A DNA stretch of 46,552 bases from positions 1-46,552 of the forward strand of contig CAZLLE010000069.1 of assembly GCA_964560425.1 (NCBI GenBank), in the 5' to 3' direction. Each line of letters starts with the position of its first letter. Position 1 is the first letter of the stretch. The notes beneath the pieces are model-generated. The model made no database searches. It saw only the letters and a list, made by a program, of their open reading frames with translations, and was not told the DNA's origin. Origin of the DNA: CAZLLE01 sp964560425. Its GTDB lineage: Bacteria; Campylobacterota; Campylobacteria; Campylobacterales; QNZT01. Position numbers and translations under genes: made by a program. Below are positions 1 through 8,043 of this stretch, piece by piece.

Positions 1-340
1 AATTTGAGGGCAAATTAATATCAGCGTCTGTCTCTTTTGAAGCAAATCAATATCATGCATCACTACTTTTTAATGACAAAATAGACCACCCTGTGCCTAA
101 ACACATTGGGGCTTGTTTTTCACAATGCTAGAATACAAAGCAATACGAAAAGGTGGAGAGGTCATTAAAATAGATCCAAAATTCACCTCTCAAAAGTGTT
201 CTTGTTGTGGTCATATATCAAAAGAGAATCGAAAAAGTCAAAGTAGGTTTAAATGCGTGAAATGCACATTTGAAGTGAATGCTGATTTGAATGCTTCGAT
301 TAATATAGCTGGGGCAGGATATGCCCTTAAAGCTTCTTAA
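1..340 (+). pseudogene. tnpB: IS200/IS605-family TnpB (OrfB) remnant, internally deleted and frameshifted
   Basis: The C-terminal part (about 113-340) encodes the TnpB zinc ribbon: a MLEYKA-like helix, KIDPKFTSQKCSCCGH, a second CxxC (CVKC) and the terminal NADLNASINIAGAG segment that normally carries the last RuvC aspartate. Bases 3-125 in another frame read FEGKLISASVSFEANQYHAS and then KHIG, which resembles the stretch just before the first RuvC aspartate, and end in TAG. The central RuvC-like nuclease region is therefore missing, and the two halves are joined out of frame near 100-116. The only start for the 3' part is a TTG at 113. The family is an RNA-guided nuclease of IS200/IS605 elements; this copy cannot be active. 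Its 5' end lies outside the window. Confidence 0.85.
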
Positions 341-370
341 ATATTTGGCATTAGTCAGAGTTCAGAAGAA

Positions 371-392
371 TCCACCTCTTTTAAGGGGTGGA
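371..392 (+). repeat. Subterminal hairpin of the IS200/IS605 right end
   Basis: TCCACCTC (371-378) pairs with GGGGTGGA (385-392) around a TTTTAA loop: 8 bp with one G-T wobble. It lies 31 bases after the tnpB stop. An imperfect hairpin here is typical of IS200/IS605 right ends, where TnpA recognises it and where the TnpB guide RNA ends. The exact element boundary cannot be fixed from one copy, but homology to brnT resumes at about 402, so it is probably near 395-405. Confidence 0.6.
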
Positions 393-401
393 GTATCAAT
401 A

Positions 402-566
402 GAGGATAATAAACACTCTCAATATGAAATGAGGTGTATAGCATATGGAATTAGTGATAAAAAGAAGAAACTTATGGTTGTTTTTACAAATAGAAATAAA
501 AAAATAAGAGTTATATCAGCAAGAGCAATGAGTAAAAAGGAGAGATTATACTATGAAAAAATATAA
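402..566 (+). pseudogene. brnT: BrnT-type toxin, 5'-truncated by the IS end
   Basis: The last ~54 codons match the C-terminal half of BrnT, the RelE-fold ribonuclease toxin of BrnTA systems: EDNKHSQYEMRCIAYGIS, then a VVFTNRNKKIRVISARAM core and KKERLYYEKI. Full BrnT proteins are about 90-100 residues; the first ~40-45 are absent and replaced by IS sequence. An ATG at 321 inside tnpB opens a chimeric 81-residue frame through the IS end into brnT, but it is unlikely to give a working toxin. The 3' end overlaps brnA by 14 bases, as in intact brnTA operons. Confidence 0.75.
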
Positions 567-816
567 GAGTATTCCAATATTTAAAAATGAAGAAGAAGAG
601 AGAGTTTTTTGGGAGTTTCATGATAGTACAGATTATTTTGATCTATCAAAAGCTAAAGCTGTTAATTTCCCAAATTTAAAAAAAAGTACAAAAACAATCT
701 CTCTAAGACTCCCTGCTGATATGCTTGATAAACTTAAAATTAAAGCCAATGCAATGGATGTTCCATATCAATCTTTAATCAAAATGATGCTTCAAAAAGA
801 GTTAAGTATTGACTAA
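553..816 (+). CDS. brnA: BrnA/CopG-type ribbon-helix-helix antitoxin
   Basis: An 87-residue protein with the BrnA/CopG-antitoxin pattern: an N-terminal toxin-wrapping segment (SIPIFKNEEEERVFWEFHDS, then DYFDLSKAKAVNFPNLKKS) and a C-terminal RHH motif (KTISLRLPADMLDKLKIKA, then VPYQSLIKMML). In the family this protein neutralises BrnT and represses its own promoter. It follows the broken brnT with the usual short overlap and looks intact, so it is probably an orphan antitoxin. Its native promoter upstream of brnT has been displaced by the insertion, so its expression is uncertain. Confidence 0.85.
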   Translation: MKKYKSIPIFKNEEEERVFWEFHDSTDYFDLSKAKAVNFPNLKKSTKTISLRLPADMLDKLKIKANAMDVPYQSLIKMMLQKELSID

Positions 817-822
817 AATATT

Positions 823-1029
823 TTAATTGGTCTTTATCTTATCCATTTGTGAATAGATCTTATATCTATTTTCTAAAAATCTATTTTCTCTCTCTAGTCC
901 TCTAACTCTTTTATTTACACTTACTCCTTGTACTGCCAATGTTGGATCTATGATTGGAAGAGCCATATAAAAGATTCCTCCTGTGACAAAAATTGCTATA
1001 AATGATATACTTGCTACTAAATGTTCCAT
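823..1029 (-). CDS. Small single-pass membrane protein, unknown function
   Basis: A 68-residue protein. Residues about 5-25 (VASISFIAIFVTGGIFYMAL) are a hydrophobic membrane segment. The rest is a charged tail that could form a short coiled coil (RVRGLERENRFLENRYKIYS). An AGGAAG Shine-Dalgarno sequence precedes the ATG at 1029, which supports a real gene. It converges on brnA with a 6-base gap and is divergent from the secreted protein at 1227. I do not recognise the family. Confidence 0.6.
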   Translation of the reverse strand: MEHLVASISFIAIFVTGGIFYMALPIIDPTLAVQGVSVNKRVRGLERENRFLENRYKIYSQMDKIKTN

Positions 1030-1187
1030 TTTTATTTTCTTCCTTTTGCTAAAAGTTAATTTATTTTAACATCGGTATATTGGAAATAATTTTTAGTCTT
1101 TCAGTGATAATGCTCCATATTTACCCAAAATATAAAATTAAAATAAAATTTATATTGTATTTAATTTATTTTAGGCTCGTAATGATT

Positions 1188-1193
1188 TATAAT
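1188..1193 (+). promoter_or_regulatory. Probable -10 element
   Basis: TATAAT lies 33 bases before the ATG at 1227, in AT-rich DNA and without an evident -35, which is usual for Campylobacterota sigma-70 promoters. An AAGGAG ribosome site follows at 1212-1217. Confidence 0.5.
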
Positions 1194-1226
1194 AGAGTAT
1201 TGCATCACAATAAAGGAGATAAATCG

Positions 1227-1937
1227 ATGAAGCAGATAAATATTTTATTAATTATGGTCTTATTGGCACTTGGGGTAACTAATCTTTTGGCACAAAATAA
1301 GAGATATCATGTCAAATCAGGAGTTGTAGAGTATAAAATGAGTGGAGGTGGTAGTATATTTGGTATCAAAAATGAGACAAAAGGTACAAGTAAACTCATA
1401 TTTAAAGATTGGGGAAATATAGAGTTAACTGATGAAAAAAGTACTTCAACTACAATGGGAAAGACAGATGTAGTTGATAAAATCACTAAAATTGATAATG
1501 GAAAAGTCTATTCTGTAGACAAAGATAGAAAAGTTATTACTGTTTTTACGCTTGATATGCTTAAACAATCCAAAGACATGACCAAAATGGGTAAAGATAT
1601 GCTCAAATCAGTTGGCGGTAAAAAAATTGGTACGGGTAAAGTATTGGGATACACATGTGAAATATGGGAGGCATTAGGTAGTAAGATATGGATATATAAA
1701 GGTGTTACACTCAAAGTTGAGGCTAGTATTATGGGTATAAAAAGTACTCAAATTGCAACAAAAGCAAAATTTAATATCAATATTCCAAGTAGTAAATTTA
1801 AACTGCCACCATATCCAATAAAAACGATGGATCAAATGATAAATGAGGGAGCATCACAACACCAAAATGTTCAACCAAAACCAAAAGAGCTAGAACAGTT
1901 ACAAGACTTTATGAAAAATTTTAGTTTTGGGCAGTAG
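1227..1937 (+). CDS. Secreted periplasmic protein, unknown function
   Basis: The start is set at ATG 1227, preceded by AAGGAG, and gives 236 residues. An upstream in-frame ATG at 1080 would add 49 residues of low-complexity sequence without a ribosome site. Residues 1-22 are a Sec signal peptide (MKQINILLIMVLLALGVTNL, cleavage near AQ). The mature part is rich in beta-strand pattern and Lys (KSGVVEYKMSGGG, GTGKVLGYTCEIWE, KIWIYKGVTLKVEA) and ends in a Gln/Pro-rich tail. It has the look of DUF4412/LolA-like periplasmic proteins that begin with a sequence around 'VEYK', but I cannot assign a family firmly. It is monocistronic and convergent with the chemoreceptor at 1991. Confidence 0.75.
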   Translation: MKQINILLIMVLLALGVTNLLAQNKRYHVKSGVVEYKMSGGGSIFGIKNETKGTSKLIFKDWGNIELTDEKSTSTTMGKTDVVDKITKIDNGKVYSVDKDRKVITVFTLDMLKQSKDMTKMGKDMLKSVGGKKIGTGKVLGYTCEIWEALGSKIWIYKGVTLKVEASIMGIKSTQIATKAKFNINIPSSKFKLPPYPIKTMDQMINEGASQHQNVQPKPKELEQLQDFMKNFSFGQ

Positions 1938-1990
1938 TATTTTAAGTACTAACTCAATAATCATTTCATAATATAATGAAGAGAGAGTTA

Positions 1991-4249
1991 TTAGACTAAA
2001 GCTCTCTCTCTTTTTGTTGATTTTCTAGAAATAGTCTCTTTTGTCATATCATCAAGAAGAGAGAATAGAGTATTACTAGATTTTTCCATTATTTTAAAAT
2101 TCTCTATGATTTTAGCCTCATTCTCTAATCGTCGATCTTGATTTTGAATAAAACTAATATTTTCCAATGCACTATCATGAACTATCTTATGGGACTTAAA
2201 TGAAGCTATATAGGAATTGGTCTCTCCAAATCTCTCTTTACCTGTACTTTTATACCACTCTCCTAATCTACAATTTAGGTGATCTGTAAATTTTTGATCT
2301 GTATCAAGATTTACAATTGCATTATATGTGTCTGTTTTAAATATAATGTGGTCAATTTTTGCCAAAGTAATAAATACTTTATTCTCTACATTTTCTACTA
2401 AATTAGTCATCTCTTTTGCATCATTATTGAGCTCATCCATCGTGGTGTTAAAGTTTTTTACTGATATTGATGATTCATTTGCCAAATTTGTCATAGTGGC
2501 TGATTTATCCAAAATTGCACTTGACTCTTGAGTCATTGTGTTGATAGATAGAGTTATCTCACTTGTCGCTTTTTGGGTTCTTTCTGCTAATTGGCGTACT
2601 TCATCGGCAACAACAGCAAATCCTCTTCCATGCTCTCCTGCTCTTGCTGCTTCTATTGCTGCATTTAGTGCAAGTAAATTTGTCTGCTCTGCTATATCTT
2701 TGATAAGATCTACAACAGAAGTTATTTCTCTTGTTTTATTATTTAGTCCCTCTATTGATATATTGCTATCATAAATATGATCTACAAGTGTTTGAAGTTT
2801 ATTTAGAATCTGTTCTACTTCAACCATAGAGTTGTTTGATTGTTGGCTTGTTTTTTGTGTACTATTTTGTACCTCAATTAGTTCATCAATAACATAAGAC
2901 ATCTCATTTTGGATCAATATAAGACTATCATTAATATCACTAATATTTCTAACCTTGGCAGTAAAACTAATTTGTTGTTGTTCTTTGTGGGCATCTTCCA
3001 TTGTTTTAATAGCACTATTAACTAGCTCCACAGCCTTTGCAAAATCGCCTTTTAATCCTTTATCGCTCAAATTATAAGAGAAATCTCCTTTTGCTGCCAA
3101 AGATACGGAAGAGTTAATTCTCTCTATAAGAGTAGAAAAAGTTGCGACAAGAGATTGGAGCATTTTGGCGATTTCACCCATTTCATCATTGTGCATACCT
3201 TGAAGTTTTAGATCACTCAAATCTCCCTCATTTACATGGTTTATTAATACAGAAAATTTATCGATGGATGTTGCGATAGAACTAGTGATACCTCTTGTTA
3301 TAAAAAATATGGATAATAGAGCTACCAAAGAGGCTAAAGCAATAAAGATCTGTAACATTAAAGCATTTTTTGTCCTCTCTTCTGCTTTTGATATAATATT
3401 TTTAGCCATATTGTCTTTTATCTCTTTTAGTTTATTAATCTTTTTAGTAATGGTTTTAAACCAATATGTAGCATCTACTCCAAATCCACTCTGTTTAGAT
3501 TTTGCTATAGTTCTCATCTTCTCTACTTCTGCAAATGATGGATCTTGTGTTATCTCATCATATAGTAGTTTTGTATTATTATCAGCTACATGATAAAAAA
3601 GATTTAGCAGGGTATTTTGTTCAGATTCTAAAGATTTAAACTTTCCATACATAGCACGAGAAAATTTATCTTTTGCAAAAACACTAGAGAGTACAGCTCT
3701 CTCTATACCAGCCCTCTCTTTTGCAGATATAAAGACAACAAAACTATTAAAACTTGTTCTCATATCTCTATTCTTTGGTATGGTAGAGACTTCCGAAATA
3801 GTATCTATGAGTCTTTTATTTAAAGCCGTATAAAAAGCAACCTCTTCTTTTGTTGAAATAGCAAATGCATCAATCTTTTCTCTTATTGGTTCGATTGAGT
3901 ATAGATCAAATTTACCCTTTATAAGTGGTTGATACTCTCCATCACAAGTATCACAATGTTTTCTTAACTCTTTTATTTTAATATCTGTACTTTTCCTCTG
4001 TTTTAAGAGTATATCAGCAAATTTTTTACCATGTGAGCTTAAAAAACCAGCACTAGCTCCCCTCTCTTTTTGGAGTTCATGTAAAACGGCACTTATTTTT
4101 ATAGATACTTCAATTAGGTTTTGAGTCTTTTCATCATTTATATATGAGTTATAAGCATCATAAGATATTTTTGAGGTATAAGCTAAAATAACAACTAGAA
4201 TAGTTATACTTAAAAACAGTAGCTTATTTTTGATAGTCATATTTTTCAT
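1991..4249 (-). CDS. Methyl-accepting chemotaxis protein, NIT-HAMP-MCP-CZB
   Basis: A 752-residue transmembrane chemoreceptor. After TM1 (about 8-26) comes a periplasmic helical NIT domain (about 45-290; LQKERGASAGFLSSHGKKF), a nitrate/nitrite-sensing fold. TM2 lies near 295-320, followed by HAMP regions and the signalling domain with the conserved hairpin tip (IAEQTNLLALNAAIEAARAG). The last ~110 residues are a CZB zinc-binding domain: DHIIFKT, CRLGEWYKSTG and SHKIVHD carry the His/Cys ligands. CZB domains of chemoreceptors such as Helicobacter TlpD respond to zinc or oxidants. No terminal CheR/CheB pentapeptide is seen. It is monocistronic and paralogous to the receptor at 11799. Confidence 0.93.
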   Translation of the reverse strand: MKNMTIKNKLLFLSITILVVILAYTSKISYDAYNSYINDEKTQNLIEVSIKISAVLHELQKERGASAGFLSSHGKKFADILLKQRKSTDIKIKELRKHCDTCDGEYQPLIKGKFDLYSIEPIREKIDAFAISTKEEVAFYTALNKRLIDTISEVSTIPKNRDMRTSFNSFVVFISAKERAGIERAVLSSVFAKDKFSRAMYGKFKSLESEQNTLLNLFYHVADNNTKLLYDEITQDPSFAEVEKMRTIAKSKQSGFGVDATYWFKTITKKINKLKEIKDNMAKNIISKAEERTKNALMLQIFIALASLVALLSIFFITRGITSSIATSIDKFSVLINHVNEGDLSDLKLQGMHNDEMGEIAKMLQSLVATFSTLIERINSSVSLAAKGDFSYNLSDKGLKGDFAKAVELVNSAIKTMEDAHKEQQQISFTAKVRNISDINDSLILIQNEMSYVIDELIEVQNSTQKTSQQSNNSMVEVEQILNKLQTLVDHIYDSNISIEGLNNKTREITSVVDLIKDIAEQTNLLALNAAIEAARAGEHGRGFAVVADEVRQLAERTQKATSEITLSINTMTQESSAILDKSATMTNLANESSISVKNFNTTMDELNNDAKEMTNLVENVENKVFITLAKIDHIIFKTDTYNAIVNLDTDQKFTDHLNCRLGEWYKSTGKERFGETNSYIASFKSHKIVHDSALENISFIQNQDRRLENEAKIIENFKIMEKSSNTLFSLLDDMTKETISRKSTKRERALV

Positions 4250-4364
4250 GAATATAGTCCTAATAATTTATATTTTATTAAATCGACAAAATGGAGTTTT
4301 ATTTAAATTTAATATTTAGGTGTAATTTTTATTTTGTTTAAGAGCATTTTTAACTTATTTTAGA

Positions 4365-4370
4365 TAAAAT
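4365..4370 (+). promoter_or_regulatory. Probable -10 element of rpsT
   Basis: TAAAAT within TAGATAAAAT, 38 bases upstream of the rpsT ATG, in the AT-rich gap after the divergent chemoreceptor gene. No clear -35 is visible. Confidence 0.45.
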
Positions 4371-4407
4371 CGCTCACTAAAAATCCATTTCAAGAAGGAA
4401 ATTAAAC

Positions 4408-4680
4408 ATGGCAAACCATGCATCGGCAGCTAAAAGAGCTAGACAGACTATAAAAAGAACAGAGAGAAATAGATTCTATAAAACAAGAATCAAAAACTTA
4501 ACAAGAGCATTACACGAAGCAGTAGAAGCTGGTGATAGTGAAAAAGCAGCAGAGGCATTCAAAGCTGTAAACAAAAACTTTCATGCTTATGTGAGCAAAG
4601 GTATCTTAAAAAAGAATACAGCAGCAAGAAAAGTAAGTAGACTCTCTAAACTTGTATCTGGTATGAATAAAGCTGCGTAA
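4408..4680 (+). CDS. rpsT: 30S ribosomal protein S20
   Basis: A 90-residue, strongly basic protein with the S20 pattern: MANHASAAKRARQTIKRTE, then NRFYKTRIKNLTRALHEAVE and the C-terminal KGILKKNTAARKVSRLSKLV. S20 binds 16S rRNA early in 30S assembly. Length is normal. An AAGGAA ribosome site precedes the ATG. It is followed after 30 bases by prfA, so the two are probably co-transcribed; rpsT-prfA is a common pair in Campylobacterota. Confidence 0.97.
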   Translation: MANHASAAKRARQTIKRTERNRFYKTRIKNLTRALHEAVEAGDSEKAAEAFKAVNKNFHAYVSKGILKKNTAARKVSRLSKLVSGMNKAA

Positions 4681-4710
4681 GCAGTTTTATTAACCATAAA
4701 GATACTCAAT

Positions 4711-5778
4711 ATGTTAAAAACAAAACTCCAACCATTTCTAGACCGATATAACGAAATAAACGATCTTTTATGCTCATCAGAAGTCATGAGTGATATCAAA
4801 AAGATGACAGAACTCTCAAAAGAACAATCAAGTATTACTCCAATTAAAGAGAAAGCGGAAGAGTATCTTGAAGTTTGTCAAGATATCGAAGATAACAGAG
4901 AGATGCTAGAAGATAAAGAGCTAGGAGAGTTAGCAAAAGAGGAACTCAAAGAGTTAGAACCTCGTAAACTAGAGATAGAAGAGGAGATTAAAGTCCTTAT
5001 GTTGCCTACTGATCCAAATGATTCTCGAAATATTTATGTAGAGATGAGAGCAGGAACAGGTGGTGATGAAGCAGCCCTTTTTGTAGGTGATCTTTTCAAA
5101 GCGTATGTAAGATATGCTGAAAATAATGGCTGGAAAGTAGAGATTATGAGCTCTAGTGAAGGTACTGTTGATGGCTATAAAGAGATGATTGCTCTTATCA
5201 AAGGTGAAGGGGCTTATAGTAGGTTCAAACATGAAGGTGGAACTCATAGAGTTCAAAGAGTACCTGCAACTGAATCACAAGGAAGAGTTCATACTTCTGC
5301 AATTACTGTAGCTGTTATGCCTGAAGTTGATGATGTTGAGATTGAGATTGATCCAAATGATCTTAAAATTGATGTCATGCGAAGTTCTGGCTGTGGTGGA
5401 CAATCTGTAAATACAACAGATAGTGCAGTGAGAATCACTCACCTTCCAAGTGGTATTGTTGTGACCAATCAAGATCAAAAATCACAACACAAAAATAAAG
5501 ATAAAGCTATGAAAGTTCTCAAAGCTAGACTTTATGATCTTGAAATGCAAAAACAACAAGATGCAGAGGGAGCAGATCGAAAGAGCCAAGTAGGTTCAGG
5601 AGATAGAAGTGGAAGAATTAGAACATATAATTATCCACAAAATAGAATCTCAGACCATAGAATAAACCTTACACTCTATCGTCTTGATGCAATTATGGAG
5701 GGTGGACTATTTGATGAAATAATTGATCCACTTATCACACACTACCAATCAGAAATGATGAAAGAGGCTGGATTTTAA
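4711..5778 (+). CDS. prfA: Peptide chain release factor 1
   Basis: A 355-residue class I release factor that reads UAA and UAG. It has the PxT recognition tripeptide typical of RF1 (RVPATESQGR), the GGQ catalytic loop that triggers peptidyl-tRNA hydrolysis (SSGCGGQSVNTTDSAVRITH) and the N-terminal helical domain. The length is typical of RF1. It sits directly after rpsT, and no strong Shine-Dalgarno sequence is seen before the ATG. Confidence 0.97.
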   Translation: MLKTKLQPFLDRYNEINDLLCSSEVMSDIKKMTELSKEQSSITPIKEKAEEYLEVCQDIEDNREMLEDKELGELAKEELKELEPRKLEIEEEIKVLMLPTDPNDSRNIYVEMRAGTGGDEAALFVGDLFKAYVRYAENNGWKVEIMSSSEGTVDGYKEMIALIKGEGAYSRFKHEGGTHRVQRVPATESQGRVHTSAITVAVMPEVDDVEIEIDPNDLKIDVMRSSGCGGQSVNTTDSAVRITHLPSGIVVTNQDQKSQHKNKDKAMKVLKARLYDLEMQKQQDAEGADRKSQVGSGDRSGRIRTYNYPQNRISDHRINLTLYRLDAIMEGGLFDEIIDPLITHYQSEMMKEAGF

Positions 5779-5817
5779 TTTTTTTAAAATTCCCTCCACT
5801 CTTTCCCCTATCCATGA

Positions 5818-5823
5818 TATAAT
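5818..5823 (+). promoter_or_regulatory. Probable -10 element of ugd
   Basis: TATAAT, 41 bases upstream of the ugd ATG, in a T-rich stretch after the prfA stop. It implies a separate transcript for ugd. Confidence 0.5.
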
Positions 5824-5864
5824 CTTATGTTTTTTTTAAATATTAAATATAAAGGTAATAAGAA

Positions 5865-7187
5865 ATGAATATTTCAGTAATAGGAACAGGGTATGTAGGG
5901 CTTGTAACAGGAACATGTTTTGCAGAGATGGGAAATAGTGTTACTTGTGTAGATATTGATCAAAATAAAGTAGATAATCTTAAAAAAGGGATTGTTCCTA
6001 TTTATGAACCAGGGCTTGAAAAGATGGTTCTTCAAAATTATAATAGAGAAACCCTCTCATTTACAACTAATATTAAAGAGGCACTAGATAATTCAGAGAT
6101 ATGTTTTATTGCTGTAGGTACACCAATGGGTGAAGATGGTAGTGCAGATCTTCAATATGTATTGGCAGTTGCCAAATCTATTGGTGAAAATATGAATCAA
6201 CATATGTATATTATTGATAAATCTACTGTACCAGTAGGGACGGCTGATAAAGTAAGGCAGATGATTCAAACTACTCTTGATGAGCGAAAAAGTGATCTCA
6301 CATTTGATGTTATTAGTAATCCTGAATTTCTTAAAGAGGGTGCAGCTGTAAGTGATTTTATGAAGCCCGATCGTGTTGTAATTGGGGCTGATAATGAAGA
6401 AGCTTTTGATATGATGAGAGAGCTTTATGCTCCGTTTCTTCACAATCATGATAGATTAATTACTATGGATATCAGATCAGCAGAGATGACAAAATATACA
6501 GCAAATGCTATGCTTGCTACAAAAATTAGCTTCATGAATGAGATTGCTAATATCTGTGAAAGAGTTGGAGCAGATGTAAATCAAGTGCGTCATGGAATAG
6601 GTAGTGATAGTCGTATTGGATATAGTTTTATCTATCCTGGATGTGGATATGGTGGAAGCTGTTTTCCAAAAGATGTTCAGGCATTGGCAAAAACAAGTAA
6701 AGATTTTGGATATACACCTAAACTTCTTGATGCGGTTGAAGAGGTCAATTATGCTCAAAAAAGAGTTATTAGTGATAAAGTAATCAAAAGATTTGGTGAA
6801 AATTTGAGTGGTAAAACATTTGCAATTTGGGGATTGGCATTTAAACCTGAAACTGATGATATGAGAGAGGCTAGCTCTATTACAATTATCAATGAGCTAA
6901 CTTCAAGAGGGGCTAAAATCAAAGCTTATGATCCAAAAGCAGTAGATGAAGCACAAGGTCACTACCTAAAAGATAATTCAAATATTGAGTATTTAGAGAG
7001 TAAATATGATACTCTAAATGGATCTGAAGCGATGCTTCTGATTACCGAATGGAAAGAGTTTAGAAGCCCTGATTTTGGTGAGATTAAACAGAGATTAAAT
7101 AATCCTATTATTTTTGATGGACGAAATCAGTACAATAGAAAAAGATTAGAAAAAAATGGTTTTGAATATTTTGAGATAGGGGTATAA
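5865..7187 (+). CDS. ugd: UDP-glucose 6-dehydrogenase
   Basis: A 440-residue NAD-dependent enzyme that oxidises UDP-glucose to UDP-glucuronate for surface polysaccharides. The N-terminal Rossmann motif is VIGTGYVGLVTGTCFAEMG, followed by the family signatures STVPVGTADKV and NPEFLKEGAAVSDFMKPDR. The catalytic cysteine is in GYGGSCFPKDVQAL, and the C-terminal UDP-binding domain has AIWGLAFKPETDDMREASS. Length is normal. An AAAGG ribosome site precedes the ATG. A UDP-mannuronate-type relative is possible but less likely. Confidence 0.93.
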   Translation: MNISVIGTGYVGLVTGTCFAEMGNSVTCVDIDQNKVDNLKKGIVPIYEPGLEKMVLQNYNRETLSFTTNIKEALDNSEICFIAVGTPMGEDGSADLQYVLAVAKSIGENMNQHMYIIDKSTVPVGTADKVRQMIQTTLDERKSDLTFDVISNPEFLKEGAAVSDFMKPDRVVIGADNEEAFDMMRELYAPFLHNHDRLITMDIRSAEMTKYTANAMLATKISFMNEIANICERVGADVNQVRHGIGSDSRIGYSFIYPGCGYGGSCFPKDVQALAKTSKDFGYTPKLLDAVEEVNYAQKRVISDKVIKRFGENLSGKTFAIWGLAFKPETDDMREASSITIINELTSRGAKIKAYDPKAVDEAQGHYLKDNSNIEYLESKYDTLNGSEAMLLITEWKEFRSPDFGEIKQRLNNPIIFDGRNQYNRKRLEKNGFEYFEIGV

Positions 7188-7200
7188 AATAAACTATTAG

Positions 7201-7206
7201 TATAAT
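7201..7206 (+). promoter_or_regulatory. Probable -10 element of the outer-membrane protein gene
   Basis: TATAAT, 65 bases before the ATG at 7271. A perfect 8-bp inverted repeat (7225-7245) lies between it and the ribosome site. Confidence 0.45.
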
Positions 7207-7224
7207 TTTTTAATTTATTGTAAG

Positions 7225-7245
7225 ATATTATTGTTTTAATAATAT
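7225..7245 (+). repeat. AT-only inverted repeat in the 5' leader of the outer-membrane protein gene
   Basis: ATATTATT (7225-7232) and AATAATAT (7238-7245) are perfect complements around a GTTTT loop. It lies downstream of the likely -10 and upstream of AGGAG, so it could be an operator or an mRNA hairpin; A/T-only palindromes also arise by chance in DNA of this composition. Confidence 0.35.
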
Positions 7246-7270
7246 TTGAAATAAATTAGGAGTTTGAAAA

Positions 7271-8011
7271 ATGAAGAAAATTTTATTTACGGCAACAACT
7301 GTTGTGATGTTAAGTCAGCCAATAATGGCTGACTTTTTAGTTCTTGGAAATATAGATGTCGGAGCAGTACAATGGAGTCCTTCAATAAAAGGGCAAGTGC
7401 AGTATGTTGGTGAGATAATTGATGTAGAAAAAGATTTAGGCTATACAAGTAGTATTCAATCCAACTATTTTTGGGCAACAATAGAGCATCCCGTACCATT
7501 TTTACCTAATTTAAAAATTATTCATACAAGCTTAAATGATGAAGCAATAAAAGATGCAAATATCACATTTGATGATAAAGATTATTTAGGGACTATCAAG
7601 TCTGAAATTGCATTTGATCAGACTGATTTTATTTTATATTACCAAATATTAAATAATTGGGTAAATCTTGATCTTGGTTTAAATGTAAAATATTTAGATG
7701 GTATTGTAAAAGTAGAAAATACAGAACAATCCTCAGAAAAATCTTTTGATGAATATATTCCAATGATTTATGTAAAAGCAGCATTTGAATTTCCTTTTAG
7801 TGGGTTATCTGCTGGTTTTGATATGAGTTATATTGCTGTTGATGAAAGTAACTTCTCAGATATAAAAGCAGAACTATCTTATCAATCTGCTATCGGACTT
7901 GGTGCTGTATTAGGATATAGAGTTGAGTCTCTTGACATAGATGATATTAATGGTTTTTCTAGTGATATAGATATTGAAGGTGCTTATGCAGGACTTTTTT
8001 ACCACTTTTAG
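7271..8011 (+). CDS. Outer-membrane beta-barrel protein (TIGR04219-like)
   Basis: A 246-residue protein with a signal peptide (MKKILFTATTVVMLSQPIMA, cleaved before DF) and alternating hydrophobic strands through to a C-terminal Tyr-His-Phe, the terminal aromatic signature recognised by BAM. The opening DFLVLGNIDVGAVQWSPSI resembles the TIGR04219 family of outer-membrane proteins, which often begin with a short segment plus a WxP-like element; the family name is from memory. No substrate can be assigned. AGGAG precedes the ATG. It is followed after 32 bases by an exonuclease gene. Confidence 0.75.
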   Translation: MKKILFTATTVVMLSQPIMADFLVLGNIDVGAVQWSPSIKGQVQYVGEIIDVEKDLGYTSSIQSNYFWATIEHPVPFLPNLKIIHTSLNDEAIKDANITFDDKDYLGTIKSEIAFDQTDFILYYQILNNWVNLDLGLNVKYLDGIVKVENTEQSSEKSFDEYIPMIYVKAAFEFPFSGLSAGFDMSYIAVDESNFSDIKAELSYQSAIGLGAVLGYRVESLDIDDINGFSSDIDIEGAYAGLFYHF

Positions 8012-8016
8012 AGTAA

Positions 8017-8043
8017 AATCTCTCACCAAACAAGTGAGAGATT
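8017..8043 (+). promoter_or_regulatory. 10-bp hairpin covering the ribosome site of the exonuclease gene
   Basis: AATCTCTCAC (8017-8026) pairs perfectly with GTGAGAGATT (8034-8043) around CAAACAA. The right arm ends at the base before the ATG at 8044 and contains the only Shine-Dalgarno-like bases (GTGAGAG). No U-tract follows, so it is not a standard terminator. Confidence 0.6.

Noticed and set aside
1080..1226. N-terminal extension of the secreted protein from ATG 1080
   Set aside because: It would remove the signal peptide from the N-terminus and spans the likely -10 element; ATG 1227 has AAGGAG.
2328..3593. Open frames on the plus strand inside the first chemoreceptor gene
   Set aside because: They are antisense shadows of a repetitive helical coding region with no ribosome sites or homology.
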